The notes below the pieces were generated by a model that was not told the origin of the DNA, did no database searches, and saw only the letters and a program-made list of their open reading frames with translations. Below are positions 1 to 8,777 of a stretch of 64,000 bases of DNA, one piece after another. Positions within the stretch are counted from its first letter, which is position 1. The number at the start of each line of letters is the position of its first letter. Source of the stretch: Pseudomonas kermanshahensis (GTDB lineage Bacteria; Pseudomonadota; Gammaproteobacteria; Pseudomonadales; Pseudomonadaceae); assembly GCF_014269205.2 (NCBI RefSeq), contig NZ_JABWRY020000001.1, forward strand, positions 4,512,001 to 4,576,000, written 5' to 3'. Position numbers and translations under genes: made by a program.

Positions 1-787
1 CGATGTCCAGACGGCCGATGCCGTTGGCACCACCGATGCGGTTCAGGTCAGCCAGGACGGTAGCCGGAGACTTCTCGACACCATCGATGGCAACGATGTC
101 ACCGTTGCGGTAGGTCAGTTCGATGTAGGTAGCCTGGTCCGGGGCGTTCTCCGGGGAGACGCTCCAGCGCCACATGTCTTCCTCGTGCTCGGTCCAGGTA
201 TCTTCCAGGACACCGCCTTCGTAGGAGATGTGCAGCAGGTTGGCGTCCATCGAGTACGGCGATTTCTTCTTGCCATGACGCTCGATCGGGATGCCGTGCT
301 TCTCGGCGTAGTCCATCAGCTTCTCGCGGGACAGCAGGTCCCACTCACGCCATGGGGCGATGACCTTGACGCCCGGCTTGAGCGCGTAAGCACCCAGCTC
401 GAAACGCACCTGGTCGTTGCCTTTGCCGGTCGCGCCATGGGAAATGGCGTCGGCGCCGGTTTCGTTGGCGATTTCGATCAGGCGCTTGGCGATCAGCGGA
501 CGGGCGATGGAGGTACCCAGCAGGTACTCGCCTTCGTAGACGGTGTTGGCGCGGAACATCGGGAACACGAAGTCACGCACGAATTCTTCGCGCAGGTCGT
601 CGATGTAGATCTCTTTCACACCCATTGCCTGTGCCTTGGCACGGGCCGGCTCGACCTCTTCGCCCTGACCCAGGTCAGCGGTGAAGGTCACCACTTCGCA
701 GTTGTAGGTATCCTGCAGCCACTTGAGAATCACCGAAGTATCAAGGCCGCCGGAATACGCCAGTACGACCTTATTTACGTCCGCCAT
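1..787 (-). CDS. argG: Argininosuccinate synthase, N-terminal 262 residues (truncated by window edge)
   Basis: ArgG joins citrulline and aspartate using ATP to make argininosuccinate, the penultimate step of arginine synthesis, in the cytoplasm. Translation from the ATG at 787 gives [20 protein letters not shown], with the N-type PP-loop SGGLDTS at residues 12-18. Further conserved blocks follow: [18 protein letters not shown] and the [17 protein letters not shown] region. The frame stays open to base 1, so about 140 C-terminal residues of a usual 405 or so lie outside the window. The gene is read leftward away from a large intergenic region that carries an ArgR-type operator (847-883), so arginine-dependent control is expected. 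Assignment is secure from the PP-loop and the length of similarity to the family. Confidence 0.96.
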   Translation of the reverse strand, partial: MADVNKVVLAYSGGLDTSVILKWLQDTYNCEVVTFTADLGQGEEVEPARAKAQAMGVKEIYIDDLREEFVRDFVFPMFRANTVYEGEYLLGTSIARPLIAKRLIEIANETGADAISHGATGKGNDQVRFELGAYALKPGVKVIAPWREWDLLSREKLMDYAEKHGIPIERHGKKKSPYSMDANLLHISYEGGVLEDTWTEHEEDMWRWSVSPENAPDQATYIELTYRNGDIVAIDGVEKSPATVLADLNRIGGANGIGRLDI

Positions 788-846
788 GCCATCACTCCAC
801 GGGGTTGTACGGAAAGGGGTCGATTCTAACGGCGTTATGGAAAAAT

Positions 847-883
847 TTACAGTGGGGCGACAGCTTCTGACGACAAAGCGACA
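847..883 (-). promoter_or_regulatory. ArgR operator upstream of argG
   Basis: Two perfect TGTCGC hexamers lie on the minus strand at 883-878 and 862-857, spaced exactly 21 bp apart in direct repeat. The second is followed by N8-AA. This is the architecture described for Pseudomonas ArgR (TGTCGC-N8-AA-N5, repeated). The site lies 60-96 bp upstream of the argG start and in the same orientation. Seen: the sequence and spacing. Inferred: ArgR binding. Confidence 0.7.
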
Positions 884-970
884 GTAATTGTCGAGGGCGC
901 GACGTTGCCTGAATGGATGCTTGGGAGGTATTGCGGTCTGGGCATGCGGGGGCATGGCTTGAGAGGTGTA

Positions 971-1212
971 GCGCCTGTCAGATCGAGCGCCGCCCGCGCG
1001 GCGCTTCGCGAGCAACGCTCGCTCCTACGTTTGTTTCGGGCCAATTTTTCCTGTGGCATTGGCGCGCGGCCCCTTGGCGCCTGACACGATATCGAGTCGA
1101 ACAAACAAGGCGGTCGCGCGCCTCTCTCACAGGCTTTACTGGCCCGAAACAAACGTAGGAGCGAGCGTTGCTCGCGATGCGCCGCGCGGGCGGCGCTCGA
1201 TCTCACAGGCGC
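971..1212. repeat. Palindromic intergenic element, copy A (arms 971-1043 and 1141-1212)
   Basis: A long imperfect inverted repeat: the left arm carries GATCGAGCGCCGCCCGCGCG, then GCTCGCTCCTACGTTTGTTT, and the right arm is its near-exact reverse complement. The roughly 95-bp core between the arms contains GGCATTGGCGCGCGGCCCCT. The same arms and core recur at 15356-15575. The element fills most of the 487-bp argG/motY gap (788-1274). Apart from the ArgR site I see no gene there; short open frames across the element are products of its GC bias. Confidence 0.85.
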
Positions 1213-1274
1213 TGAATATGCTGTGGCGAACCCCCAATGGCCCCGAAGCAATCACCTGCCATGCCCCCACGACC

Positions 1275-2231
1275 TCAGGGTAGCTTCGCCCCCGGCGCCA
1301 CGGCAGCCGGGCTAGCTGGCGCCGGAGCAGCAGCTGGCACGGTTTGCTCAACCGGCTTCTCCACCGGTTTTTCAACCATCGCGACCCGGTCCAGCTCGAT
1401 ACTCACCCGCCGATTGCGGGCCCGGTTAGCGGCATTGTTGTTCTTCGCCAATGGGTAACGCTCGCCATGGAAGCGCACGGTGATTTGCGCTTCGGGCACG
1501 CCATGGGCCTTGAAGTAGTCCGCCACGGCCATTGCCCTGCGGCGCGACAGGTCACGGTTGGTCAGACGGTTTCCACTGTTGTCGGAGTGCCCATCGAGCT
1601 GGATGTGGTTAACCGTCGGGTCGGCTTTCATGTAATCCAGCACAACGTCCAGCCGGGACCGAGCCGAATCGTCCAGATCGATGCCGCCCCCCGGGAAGCC
1701 CACCTGCGTCTGCCTCACCTGGTCATAATTCATCGGCAGCAACTTGCTGGCACAGGCCTGGTAGTCACTGTAGGCCTTGGCGAAACTCACCGGCAGTACT
1801 CGCACCTCCATGGCCCGCCCTGCCTCACCGTTGTAGTTGCGCACCACCGTGCTGCGGCCATCGAGCAAACCATTGATCAGTCGGCCGGCCTGCCCCTGGG
1901 ACGAGCTGAACAGCACGCCGCTACGCGCCATCCGCACCACACCCAGGTTGATATCACCACGCCCCGGCTGCCAAGGCGCCGCCGCGGCCAGCAACGTCGC
2001 AGACCCAGCCCCCAGCGCGTTACTGTACGAACGCAGCTGGAATACCGGCAGCTCACCGGCCCGGCGCACGAACTCGCCACTGCCAAAACCGTCGATCGGC
2101 TGGATCAGGCGGCACTGGAACTGGTCGCCCTCGACTTGCCAGGCAATGTTCTCCATGCGCGTCTGGAAAGTCAGTGCACCGGCCGGCAGGCTGGCGAACA
2201 GGGTCAACAGGGCTAGGTAACGCTGGCGCAC
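1275..2231 (-). CDS. motY: MotY-type OmpA-domain flagellar motor protein
   Basis: MotY forms the periplasmic T-ring that anchors flagellar stators to the peptidoglycan and outer membrane. The GTG at 2231 is chosen as start: it follows GGAG with a 6-nt spacer and begins a signal peptide (MRQRYLALLTLFASLPAGALTF), giving 318 residues; a longer in-frame extension would run into pyrC. The N-terminal half (about 20-170) is the MotY-specific beta domain. The C-terminal OmpA/MotB peptidoglycan-binding domain (about 175-285) shows LDGHSDNSGN, NRDLSRRRAMAVADY and NNNAANRARNRRV. A Pro/Ala-rich tail follows. Location between argG and pyrC matches the P. aeruginosa motY neighbourhood as I recall it. It is divergent from pyrC with a 130-bp shared promoter region. 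MotY rather than a generic OmpA protein rests on length and context. Confidence 0.85.
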   Translation of the reverse strand: MRQRYLALLTLFASLPAGALTFQTRMENIAWQVEGDQFQCRLIQPIDGFGSGEFVRRAGELPVFQLRSYSNALGAGSATLLAAAAPWQPGRGDINLGVVRMARSGVLFSSSQGQAGRLINGLLDGRSTVVRNYNGEAGRAMEVRVLPVSFAKAYSDYQACASKLLPMNYDQVRQTQVGFPGGGIDLDDSARSRLDVVLDYMKADPTVNHIQLDGHSDNSGNRLTNRDLSRRRAMAVADYFKAHGVPEAQITVRFHGERYPLAKNNNAANRARNRRVSIELDRVAMVEKPVEKPVEQTVPAAAPAPASPAAVAPGAKLP

Positions 2232-2361
2232 GGGCGGCTCCACAAATTCTGACGGCTTACCTGCAGGGTATCGGACGCCACCTGAAAAACTTGATAGCCG
2301 TGCTCGGCCCAGGGTTTTCCGGTAGCATTGGGCCTTGAGTTCGACCCGCCTGGAATCCCCA

Positions 2362-3408
2362 ATGTCCGATCGCCTGACCCTCCTGCGTCCCGACGACTGG
2401 CACATCCATCTGCGCGATGGTGCCGTCCTGCCCCATACCGTTGGCGATGTGGCGCGTACCTTCGCCCGTGCCATTATCATGCCCAACCTCGTACCGCCGG
2501 TGCGCAATGCTGTCGAAGCTGGCGCCTACCGTGAGCGCATCCTTGCCGCGCGCCCGGCCGGCAGCCGCTTCGAACCGCTGATGGTGCTTTACCTCACCGA
2601 CCGCACCAGCCCCGAGGACATCCGCGCGGCCAAGGCCAGCGGTATCGTGTACGCCGCCAAGCTGTACCCGGCCGGCGCCACGACAAACTCCGATTCAGGC
2701 GTGACCAGCATCGACAACATCTTCCCCGCTATCGAAGCGCTGGCCGAGGTTGGTATGCCGCTGCTGGTGCACGGTGAAGTGACCCGCAACGAGATCGACG
2801 TGTTCGATCGCGAGAAGCGCTTCATCGACGAGCACATGCGCCGTGTGGTCGAACGCTTCCCGACGCTCAAAGTGGTGTTCGAACACATCACCACCAGCGA
2901 TGCCGCGCAGTTCGTCACCGAGGCCTCGGCCAACGTCGGTGCCACCATTACCGCCCAGCACCTGCTGTACAACCGCAACCACATGCTGGTTGGCGGCATC
3001 CGCCCGCACTTCTACTGCCTGCCGATCCTCAAGCGCAACACCCACCAGGTGGCGCTGCTGGATGCTGCCACCAGTGGCAGCCCGAAATTCTTCCTCGGCA
3101 CCGACTCGGCCCCTCACGCCCGTCACGCCAAGGAAGCGGCCTGCGGTTGCGCCGGTTGCTACACCGCGTACGCGGCCATCGAGATGTACGCCGAAGCGTT
3201 CGAGCAGCGTAACGCGCTGGACAAACTCGAAGGCTTCGCCAGCTTGCACGGCCCGGCCTTCTATGGCCTGCCGGCGAACACCGACACCATCACCCTGGTC
3301 CGCGAAGAGTGGACTGCCCCTGAAAGCCTGCCGTTTGGCGAGCAGACCGTGGTACCGCTGCGTGCCGGCGAGACGCTGCGCTGGCGCCTGCTGGAGGAAA
3401 ACGCGTGA
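2362..3408 (+). CDS. pyrC: Dihydroorotase, class II
   Basis: PyrC reversibly cyclises N-carbamoyl-aspartate to dihydroorotate, step three of pyrimidine synthesis. The start [20 protein letters not shown] gives 348 residues, the same as E. coli PyrC; a TTG nine codons upstream is less likely. The metal ligands are all visible: H14 and H16 (HIHLRD), the carboxylated Lys100 ([15 protein letters not shown]), H137 (LLVHGE), H175 (FEHITT) and catalytic D248 (GTDSAPH). The last codons overlap the GTG start of rnt, so the two are translationally coupled. Confidence 0.97.
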   Translation: MSDRLTLLRPDDWHIHLRDGAVLPHTVGDVARTFARAIIMPNLVPPVRNAVEAGAYRERILAARPAGSRFEPLMVLYLTDRTSPEDIRAAKASGIVYAAKLYPAGATTNSDSGVTSIDNIFPAIEALAEVGMPLLVHGEVTRNEIDVFDREKRFIDEHMRRVVERFPTLKVVFEHITTSDAAQFVTEASANVGATITAQHLLYNRNHMLVGGIRPHFYCLPILKRNTHQVALLDAATSGSPKFFLGTDSAPHARHAKEAACGCAGCYTAYAAIEMYAEAFEQRNALDKLEGFASLHGPAFYGLPANTDTITLVREEWTAPESLPFGEQTVVPLRAGETLRWRLLEENA

Positions 3409-4079
3409 GCGAAGACCTCTACGAAGACGATCAGGACGGCCAGGCCGGCAGCGGCTCGCGCCACCCGATGGCTGAGCGCTTCCGTGGCTACCTGCCAGTG
3501 GTGGTGGATGTCGAGACCGGCGGTTTCAACAGCGCCACCGATGCCTTGCTGGAAATTGCCGCCGTCACCATCGGCATGGACGAGAAAGGCTTCCTGTTCC
3601 CCGAACACACCTACTTCCACCGGGTAGAGCCGTTCGAGGGGGCTAATATCGAGGCTGCCGCACTGGAGTTCACCGGCATCAAGCTGGACCACCCGCTGCG
3701 CATGGCAGTGAGTGAAGAAAGCGCACTGACCGATATCTTCCGCGGCGTGCGCAAAGCGCTCAAGGCCAACGGCTGCAAGCGCGCAATCCTGGTCGGCCAC
3801 AACAGCAGCTTCGACCTGGGCTTCCTCAATGCCGCGGTCAACCGCAACGACCTCAAGCGCAACCCCTTCCACCCGTTCTCCAGCTTCGACACCGCCACCC
3901 TGGCGGGCTTGGCGTATGGCCAGACCGTGCTGGCGCGGGCCTGCCAGAGTGCCGACATCGACTTTGACGGGCGTGAGGCGCATTCGGCGCGTTACGACAC
4001 CGAGAAGACGGCCGAGCTGTTCTGCGGCATCGTCAACCGCTGGAAGGAAATGGGCGGCTGGCGCGATTTCAACGACTGA
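3405..4079 (+). CDS. rnt: Ribonuclease T
   Basis: RNase T is a homodimeric 3'-5' exoribonuclease that trims the 3' ends of tRNA, 5S and 23S rRNA and turns over the tRNA CCA end. It starts at a GTG overlapping the pyrC stop (GTGA) and is 224 residues long, typical for Pseudomonas. The DEDDh active site is complete: D35 and E37 in [10 protein letters not shown]137 in GHNSSFD, and H193 and D198 in HSARYDTEK. The acidic N-terminal leader (residues 1-15) is not part of the catalytic fold. The gene is followed by a REP doublet and a strong bidirectional terminator. Confidence 0.97.
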   Translation: MSEDLYEDDQDGQAGSGSRHPMAERFRGYLPVVVDVETGGFNSATDALLEIAAVTIGMDEKGFLFPEHTYFHRVEPFEGANIEAAALEFTGIKLDHPLRMAVSEESALTDIFRGVRKALKANGCKRAILVGHNSSFDLGFLNAAVNRNDLKRNPFHPFSSFDTATLAGLAYGQTVLARACQSADIDFDGREAHSARYDTEKTAELFCGIVNRWKEMGGWRDFND

Positions 4080-4090
4080 GTTGAATGCCT

Positions 4091-4175
4091 CATCGCCGGC
4101 AAGCCGGCTCCCACAGGATTACCACAGGCTTGAATATTGTGGGGTACCTGCGGGAGCTGGCTTGCCAGCGATGAG
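4091..4175. repeat. REP doublet (inverted pair) after rnt
   Basis: CATCGCCGGCAAGCCGGCTC at 4091 and a diverged reverse complement (GGGAGCTGGCTTGCCAGCGA) at 4152-4171 form an inverted pair, the usual P. putida REP arrangement. It lies between the convergent rnt and peroxiredoxin genes. Confidence 0.8.
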
Positions 4176-4209
4176 AGCAGAACAGACACTGGAAGACTCA
4201 AATTCCAGG

Positions 4210-4246
4210 CATAAAAAAACCGGCCACCAGGGCCGGTTTTTTTATG
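4210..4246. terminator. Bidirectional rho-independent terminator, rnt / peroxiredoxin
   Basis: Stem CCGGCC (4220-4225), loop ACCAG and GGCCGG (4231-4236), flanked by A7 on the left and T7 on the right, so it works in both directions for these convergent genes. Confidence 0.9.
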
Positions 4247-4256
4247 CGCTTGGCAA

Positions 4257-4859
4257 TTACAGCTTGCCAGCGTTCTCGCTCAGGTATGCAGCAACGCCTT
4301 CTGGCGAAGCGTTCATGCCTTTGTCGCCTTTCTTCCAGTTGGCAGGGCAGACTTCGCCGTGCTCTTCGTGGAATTGCAGGGCGTCAACCAGACGCAGCAG
4401 CTCGTCCATGTTACGACCCAGTGGCAGGTCGTTGATGATCTGCGAACGGACAACACCGTTGGTGTCGATCAGGAAGGCACCACGGAAGGCCACGCCACCT
4501 TCGGACTCGACGTCGTAGGCTTTGCAGATTTCGTGGGTCATGTCGGCAGCCAGGGTGTACTTCACCTGGCCGATGCCGCCGTTGTTGACCGGGGTGTTAC
4601 GCCAGGCGTTGTGGGTGTAGTGCGAGTCGATCGAAACGCCGATCACTTCAACGTTGCGAGCCTGGAAGTCTGGGATGCGGTTGTCCAGGGCGATCAGCTC
4701 GGACGGGCAGACGAAGGTGAAGTCCAGCGGGTAGAAGAACACCAGGCCGTACTTGCCCTTGATGGCCGAGGCCAGGTTGAAGCTGTCGACGATTTCGCCA
4801 GTGCCCAGTACAGCGGGAACGGTGAAGTCGGGGGCTTGTTTACCAACGAGTACGCTCAT
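4257..4859 (-). CDS. Typical 2-Cys peroxiredoxin (AhpC/TSA family)
   Basis: A thiol peroxidase of 200 residues that reduces hydrogen and alkyl peroxides, using thioredoxin or AhpF-type reductants. The peroxidatic cysteine is C51 in DFTFVCPSE and the resolving cysteine C171 in GEVCPANWKKG, so this is a typical 2-Cys enzyme of the Prx1/AhpC class. The start at 4859 gives MSVLVGKQAPDFTVP, preceded by an AGGAGAT ribosome site. It sits next to bfd and bfr, as in P. aeruginosa, which suggests protection against peroxide in iron-handling conditions. No Fur or OxyR site was convincingly recognised upstream. It is not assigned ahpC because pseudomonads carry a separate ahpCF. Confidence 0.93.
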   Translation of the reverse strand: MSVLVGKQAPDFTVPAVLGTGEIVDSFNLASAIKGKYGLVFFYPLDFTFVCPSELIALDNRIPDFQARNVEVIGVSIDSHYTHNAWRNTPVNNGGIGQVKYTLAADMTHEICKAYDVESEGGVAFRGAFLIDTNGVVRSQIINDLPLGRNMDELLRLVDALQFHEEHGEVCPANWKKGDKGMNASPEGVAAYLSENAGKL

Positions 4860-5012
4860 TGTTATCTCCTGATGAGGGTGAAAAACCGTTTGCCGGGCCA
4901 GACGGGCTTGCCCGACATCCAACAAAGGCCGACCATCATACACGGCTTCTCATGACAGACCGAATCCAACCGCCGGTCGCTCAAGCCCCCCCCTCTCAGA
5001 AAGACTTTTGAC

Positions 5013-5032
5013 AAGCATTCTCATTACCATTA
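5013..5032 (+). promoter_or_regulatory. Possible Fur box before bfd
   Basis: AAGCATTCTCATTACCATTA resembles the right-hand half of the 19-bp Fur consensus (hexamers of NATTNT type) and lies 38 bp before the bfd start, where a Fur repressor would act. The match is partial. Confidence 0.5.
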
Positions 5033-5069
5033 AGCTCCAGACCATCTCAACCAGCGATGGTCCGACTTT

Positions 5070-5288
5070 ATGTATGTGTGTCTTTGTGTCGGCGTGACCG
5101 ACGGACAGATCCGCGATGCGATCTATGACGGATGCTGCAGCTACAAGGAAGTTCGAGCCGCGACCAACGTCGCCAGCCAATGCGGTAAATGTGCCTGCCT
5201 TGCCAAGCAAGTGGTCCGCGAGACCTTGACCGATCTTCAGGTCAGCCAGGCTGCCCTGCCCTATCCGGTAGAATTTACCGCCGCTTGA
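5070..5288 (+). CDS. bfd: Bacterioferritin-associated ferredoxin
   Basis: Bfd is a small [2Fe-2S] ferredoxin that docks on bacterioferritin and passes electrons to the ferric core, releasing Fe2+ under iron starvation. It has 72 residues, usual for Pseudomonas. The cluster ligands are C4 and C6 (MYVCLCVGV) and C38 and C41 (ASQCGKC). The C-terminal extension after residue 55 is typical of gamma-proteobacterial Bfd. A Fur-like element upstream fits iron repression, and bfr follows after its own terminator. Confidence 0.96.
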   Translation: MYVCLCVGVTDGQIRDAIYDGCCSYKEVRAATNVASQCGKCACLAKQVVRETLTDLQVSQAALPYPVEFTAA

Positions 5289-5304
5289 AACCCCCTATTT
5301 TGAA

Positions 5305-5331
5305 GAACCGGACCTAGCGTCCGGTTTTTTT
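5305..5331 (+). terminator. Rho-independent terminator after bfd
   Basis: Stem ACCGGAC / GTCCGGT (5307-5313 and 5319-5325), loop CTAGC, then a T7 run. Confidence 0.9.
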
Positions 5332-5340
5332 ATGCCCGCA

Positions 5341-5419
5341 ATTCAATAACTTAGCACTCCAACGCGCTTCACAAACATTCTTATTCCTATTCATTTTCAC
5401 TTATTATTCAATAACTTAG
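5341..5419 (+). promoter_or_regulatory. bfr promoter region with 14-bp direct repeat
   Basis: ATTCAATAACTTAG occurs twice, at 5341-5354 and 5406-5419, 65 bp centre to centre. The A/T-rich stretch between them contains CATTCTTATTCCTATTCATT, a run of ATTC/T steps like tandem Fur hexamers. The repeat and composition are directly seen; regulation by iron is inferred. Confidence 0.5.
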
Positions 5420-5489
5420 GTTTGACAGCCCTAAGTATCAGGCTCAAACTTCTCTGTATTGGCACACTTCTACAGGGCAGGAACCCGTC

Positions 5490-5963
5490 ATGAAAGGCGA
5501 CGTAAGCGTCATCCAGCATCTCAACAAGATCCTCGGAAACGAGCTGGTCGCGATCAACCAGTACTTCCTGCACGCACGCATGTACGAAGATTGGGGCCTG
5601 AACAAACTCGGCAAGCACGAGTACAAGGAATCCATCGACGAGATGAAGCACGCTGACAAACTGATCAAGCGTATTCTCTTCCTCGAAGGCATCCCGAACG
5701 TCCAGGACCTGGGCAAGCTGCTGATCGGCGAGCACACCAAAGAAATGCTCGAGTGCGACCTGAAGATCGAACAGAAAGGCCTGATCGACCTGAAAGCCGC
5801 CATCGCTCACTGTGAAACCGTTGGCGACTTCGGTTCGCGTGAAATGCTCGAAGACATCCTCGAGTCCGAGGAAGAGCACATCGATTGGCTGGAAACCCAG
5901 CTGAGCCTGATCGACAAGATCAGCATCGAGAACTACCTGCAGTCGCAGATGGGCGAAGAGTAA
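5490..5963 (+). CDS. bfr: Haem-containing bacterioferritin
   Basis: Bacterioferritin is a 24-subunit shell that oxidises Fe2+ at a di-iron centre and stores iron as ferric mineral. All key residues are present in this 157-residue chain: E18, E51, H54, E94, E127 and H130 for the ferroxidase centre, and M52 for the inter-subunit haem. It is thus the BfrB type rather than a haem-free ferritin. The ATG start gives [20 protein letters not shown]. It lies next to bfd, its reductant, and is followed by a bidirectional terminator shared with grxD. Confidence 0.97.
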   Translation: MKGDVSVIQHLNKILGNELVAINQYFLHARMYEDWGLNKLGKHEYKESIDEMKHADKLIKRILFLEGIPNVQDLGKLLIGEHTKEMLECDLKIEQKGLIDLKAAIAHCETVGDFGSREMLEDILESEEEHIDWLETQLSLIDKISIENYLQSQMGEE

Positions 5964-5970
5964 AATCCGG

Positions 5971-6009
5971 CCCATAAAAAAACCCGCCATGAGCGGGTTT
6001 TTTTATGGG
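5971..6009. terminator. Bidirectional terminator, bfr / grxD
   Basis: Stem CCCGC (5983-5987), loop CATGA, GCGGG (5993-5997), extended by matching A7 and T7 runs and CCCAT/ATGGG ends, so it serves both convergent genes. Confidence 0.9.
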
Positions 6010-6019
6010 CGTTCGAGGA

Positions 6020-6355
6020 TCAGGCTTCAGAAGCCTTCGCCTTGGCAGCAGCATCCTTGATCAGGGTTTGCAGCTCACCGTTTTCAAACATTTCCAGCAT
6101 GATGTCGCTACCGCCGACCAGCTCGCCTGCTACCCACAGTTGCGGGAAGGTTGGCCAGTTGGCGTACTTGGGCAGGTTGGCGCGGATTTCCGGGTTCTGC
6201 AGGATGTCGACGTAGGCGAACTTCTCGCCACAACCCATCACAGCTTGCGATGCCTTGGCCGAGAACCCGCACTGCGGGGCATTCGGCGAGCCTTTCATGT
6301 AAAGCAGAATGGTGTTGTTGGCAATCTGCTCTTTGATCGTTTCGATGATATCCAT
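6020..6355 (-). CDS. grxD: Monothiol glutaredoxin, CGFS type
   Basis: GrxD-type proteins bind a [2Fe-2S] cluster at a dimer interface with glutathione and act as iron-sulphur carriers rather than as classical disulphide reductases. The 111-residue sequence starts MDIIETIKEQ and carries the active motif with C29 in PQCGFS, plus the glutathione-binding WPTFPQLWV and GGSDI segments. The ATG at 6355 follows an AGGTGTTCC leader. It is the last member of the iron/redox group prx-bfd-bfr-grxD. Confidence 0.95.
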   Translation of the reverse strand: MDIIETIKEQIANNTILLYMKGSPNAPQCGFSAKASQAVMGCGEKFAYVDILQNPEIRANLPKYANWPTFPQLWVAGELVGGSDIMLEMFENGELQTLIKDAAAKAKASEA

Positions 6356-6446
6356 GGAACACCTCGTCTGAACTTTCCGACTCGATGGTCGGCACGGTGA
6401 CGCATTGTATCGGAAAGCCGAGCGGTATGCTCGGCCTTGCCGTTGC

Positions 6447-8555
6447 TCAGGCGGCCTCGACGTGCACAGGCACGCCATTGAGGGCGGCATTGCCCAACAC
6501 CTGATCGCGCAAGCGCTCATCGGTGAGGTCATTGGCACTGACCCCGGGTTGCCCCTGGGCGACCTGCAGGTGCACGCCCTGGCGCCCATGGCCGTAGCCG
6601 TGTGGCAGGCTGACCACGCCCGGCATCATGTCGGTACACGCCTGCACTTCAACCTCAAGGGTGCCGGTACGCGAACGTATGCGCACGCGCTGGCCATCCT
6701 GCAGTTGCCGTTGCAGCAGGTCATCAGGGTGCATTAACAGCTGGTGGCGCGGCTTGCCTTTGACCAGCCGGTGGAAGTTGTGCATCCACGAGTTGTTGCT
6801 GCGCATGTGGCGGCGGCCAATCAACAACAACGCCCCAGCGGCCAACGGTGCCTGTCGGGCAACCCTGGTCAAGTCGTCGAGCAGCACCTGAGGGGCCGCC
6901 TCGATGGCCTTGCTGGCGGTGCGCAGGCGCGCTTGCAGATTGGCGCCTAGCGGCCCCAGATCGAGCCCATGGGGGTGTCGATCCAGTGTTTCGATCGAGA
7001 GCTTCCAGGCCGATTCATCACCATAGCGCCCCTTGCGCAAAGCCCAATCGATCATCTGCGCCGGGGGCAGGGTCGGCTTGAGCTCCAATGCCGCACGCTC
7101 GGCAAAGGCCTTGGCCAGGCCGACAAAGATCTCCCAATCGTGCAACGCGCCTTCTGGCTTGGCGAGGATCGCGCGGTTGAAGCGTGTCACGTTGCGTACC
7201 GCCAGCAAGTTGAAGGTGCTGTCGTAGTGGTCGTTCTCCAGCGCCGACGTGGAAGGGAGGATCAAATCGGCATGGCGGGTGCTCTCGTTGATGTAAAGGT
7301 CGATGCTGAGCATGAACTCGAGCCCCTCCAGCGCCTCGTCCAGCTGTCGACCATTGGGCGTGGACAGCACCGGGTTGCCCGCCACGGTCACCAGCGCCCG
7401 CACCTGGCCGTCACCGGGCGTGAGCATTTCTTCGGCGAGTGCAGCCACCGGCAGCTCGCCGGCGTACTCCGGCAGCCCCGAAACCCGGCTTTGCCAGGCA
7501 TTGAAATGCCCACCCGAGGTACTCGCCACCACGTCGACTGCAGGCTCGGTACACAGGGCGCCGCCCACGCGATCCAGGTTGCCGGTGACCAGGTTGATCA
7601 GTTGCACCAGCCAGTGGCACACGGTGCCGAAGGCCTGGGTCGATACGCCCATGCGGCCATAGCAGACGGCCTTGTCGGCAGCCGCAAAATCACGCGCCAG
7701 CTGGCGAATATCGGTAGCGGCAATCCCGCACAGCGGGCTCATGGCTTCAGCGGTCAGCGGGGCAATTGCGTTGCGCACCTGATCAACACCCTTGACCGGC
7801 ACGTGAGACGCGCGGGTCAGGCCTTCGTCGAACAGGGTATTGAGCAGGCCACTGAGCAATGCTGCATCGCCGCCGGGGCGGATGAACACGTGGCGGTCAG
7901 CCATGGCCGCGGTTTCGCTGCGCCGCGGATCCACTACCACCAGTTGACCGCCCCGGGCACGCAGGGCCTTCAGGCGCTTCTCCACATCTGGCACGGTCAT
8001 GATGCTGCCATTGGATGCCAACGGGTTGCCGCCCAGAATCAACATGAAGTCGGTGTGGTCGATGTCCGGGATCGGCAACAACAGACCGTGCCCGTACATC
8101 AGGTGGCTGGCCAGGTGTTGGGGCAACTGATCCACCGAGGTGGCCGAGAATCGGTTGCGGGTCTTCAACAGGCCGAGGAAATAGTTGCTGTGGGTCATCA
8201 GCCCGTAGTTGTGCACGCTGGGGTTTCCTTGATACACCGCCACCGCGTTGCGACCATGCGCCTGCTGAATGGCCCACAGCTTGTCGGCCGCCAGGGCGAA
8301 GGCCTCGTCCCAGCCGATCGCCTGCCAGCGTTCGCCAACCCGACGGTGCGGCTGACGGAGGCGGTCGGGGTCGTTCTGGATGTCTTGCAAGGCCACCGCC
8401 TTGGGGCAGATATGGCCACGGCTGAACGGGTCATCGGGGTCGCCCTTGATCGAGCTGATCAGCGCCCGGCCATCGTCTTCATGGCTGACTTCGATGTTCA
8501 GCCCGCAAATGGCTTCGCACAGGTGACAGGCACGGTGATGCAGGGTCTTGGTCAT
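6447..8555 (-). CDS. Molybdopterin-dependent oxidoreductase with N-terminal [4Fe-4S] site
   Basis: A 702-residue member of the DMSO reductase superfamily. The start MTKTLHHRACHLCEAICGLN leads straight into cysteines C10, C13, C17 and C50 (GHICPK), the [4Fe-4S] motif of formate dehydrogenase, NarB and assimilatory nitrate reductase relatives. The middle contains the molybdopterin fold (ILGGNPLASNGSIMTVPD, VVDPRRSETA). The last 110 residues form the dinucleotide-binding beta barrel (GVVSLPHGYGHGRQG). There is no Tat signal, so a cytoplasmic location is predicted. No dedicated electron-transfer subunit or cofactor gene is adjacent. Substrate unknown: formate, nitrate or another small molecule cannot be told apart from sequence alone. 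It is divergent from argF. Confidence 0.88.
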   Translation of the reverse strand: MTKTLHHRACHLCEAICGLNIEVSHEDDGRALISSIKGDPDDPFSRGHICPKAVALQDIQNDPDRLRQPHRRVGERWQAIGWDEAFALAADKLWAIQQAHGRNAVAVYQGNPSVHNYGLMTHSNYFLGLLKTRNRFSATSVDQLPQHLASHLMYGHGLLLPIPDIDHTDFMLILGGNPLASNGSIMTVPDVEKRLKALRARGGQLVVVDPRRSETAAMADRHVFIRPGGDAALLSGLLNTLFDEGLTRASHVPVKGVDQVRNAIAPLTAEAMSPLCGIAATDIRQLARDFAAADKAVCYGRMGVSTQAFGTVCHWLVQLINLVTGNLDRVGGALCTEPAVDVVASTSGGHFNAWQSRVSGLPEYAGELPVAALAEEMLTPGDGQVRALVTVAGNPVLSTPNGRQLDEALEGLEFMLSIDLYINESTRHADLILPSTSALENDHYDSTFNLLAVRNVTRFNRAILAKPEGALHDWEIFVGLAKAFAERAALELKPTLPPAQMIDWALRKGRYGDESAWKLSIETLDRHPHGLDLGPLGANLQARLRTASKAIEAAPQVLLDDLTRVARQAPLAAGALLLIGRRHMRSNNSWMHNFHRLVKGKPRHQLLMHPDDLLQRQLQDGQRVRIRSRTGTLEVEVQACTDMMPGVVSLPHGYGHGRQGVHLQVAQGQPGVSANDLTDERLRDQVLGNAALNGVPVHVEAA

Positions 8556-8777
8556 GGCCGCCTCTGCGTTGTCATGGGTCCGATCACGACTATGCGCCCG
8601 GCCTACGGCCCTCGCCAGCGCACTTTGCGCTGTGAATTCCCCGACATCAGGCAAACGATTCGCGACACGTATTTGCCAAATTGCGGGCAAGCCGTGTACA
8701 ACCTCTGTAGCAAATAAAAAACAGCGCACGCTCAAGGGGTAACGACACCCTTTGCAACAGAGCTGCTGTTTCCCCTC

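Noticed and set aside
847..1375. Several 70-130 codon open frames in the argG/motY gap
   Set aside because: They run through both arms of the palindromic element in several frames and encode repeated Arg/Ala-rich peptides, a by-product of the repeat.
6969..8717. A 582-codon open frame on the plus strand
   Set aside because: Antisense to the molybdopterin oxidoreductase, whose motifs are intact.
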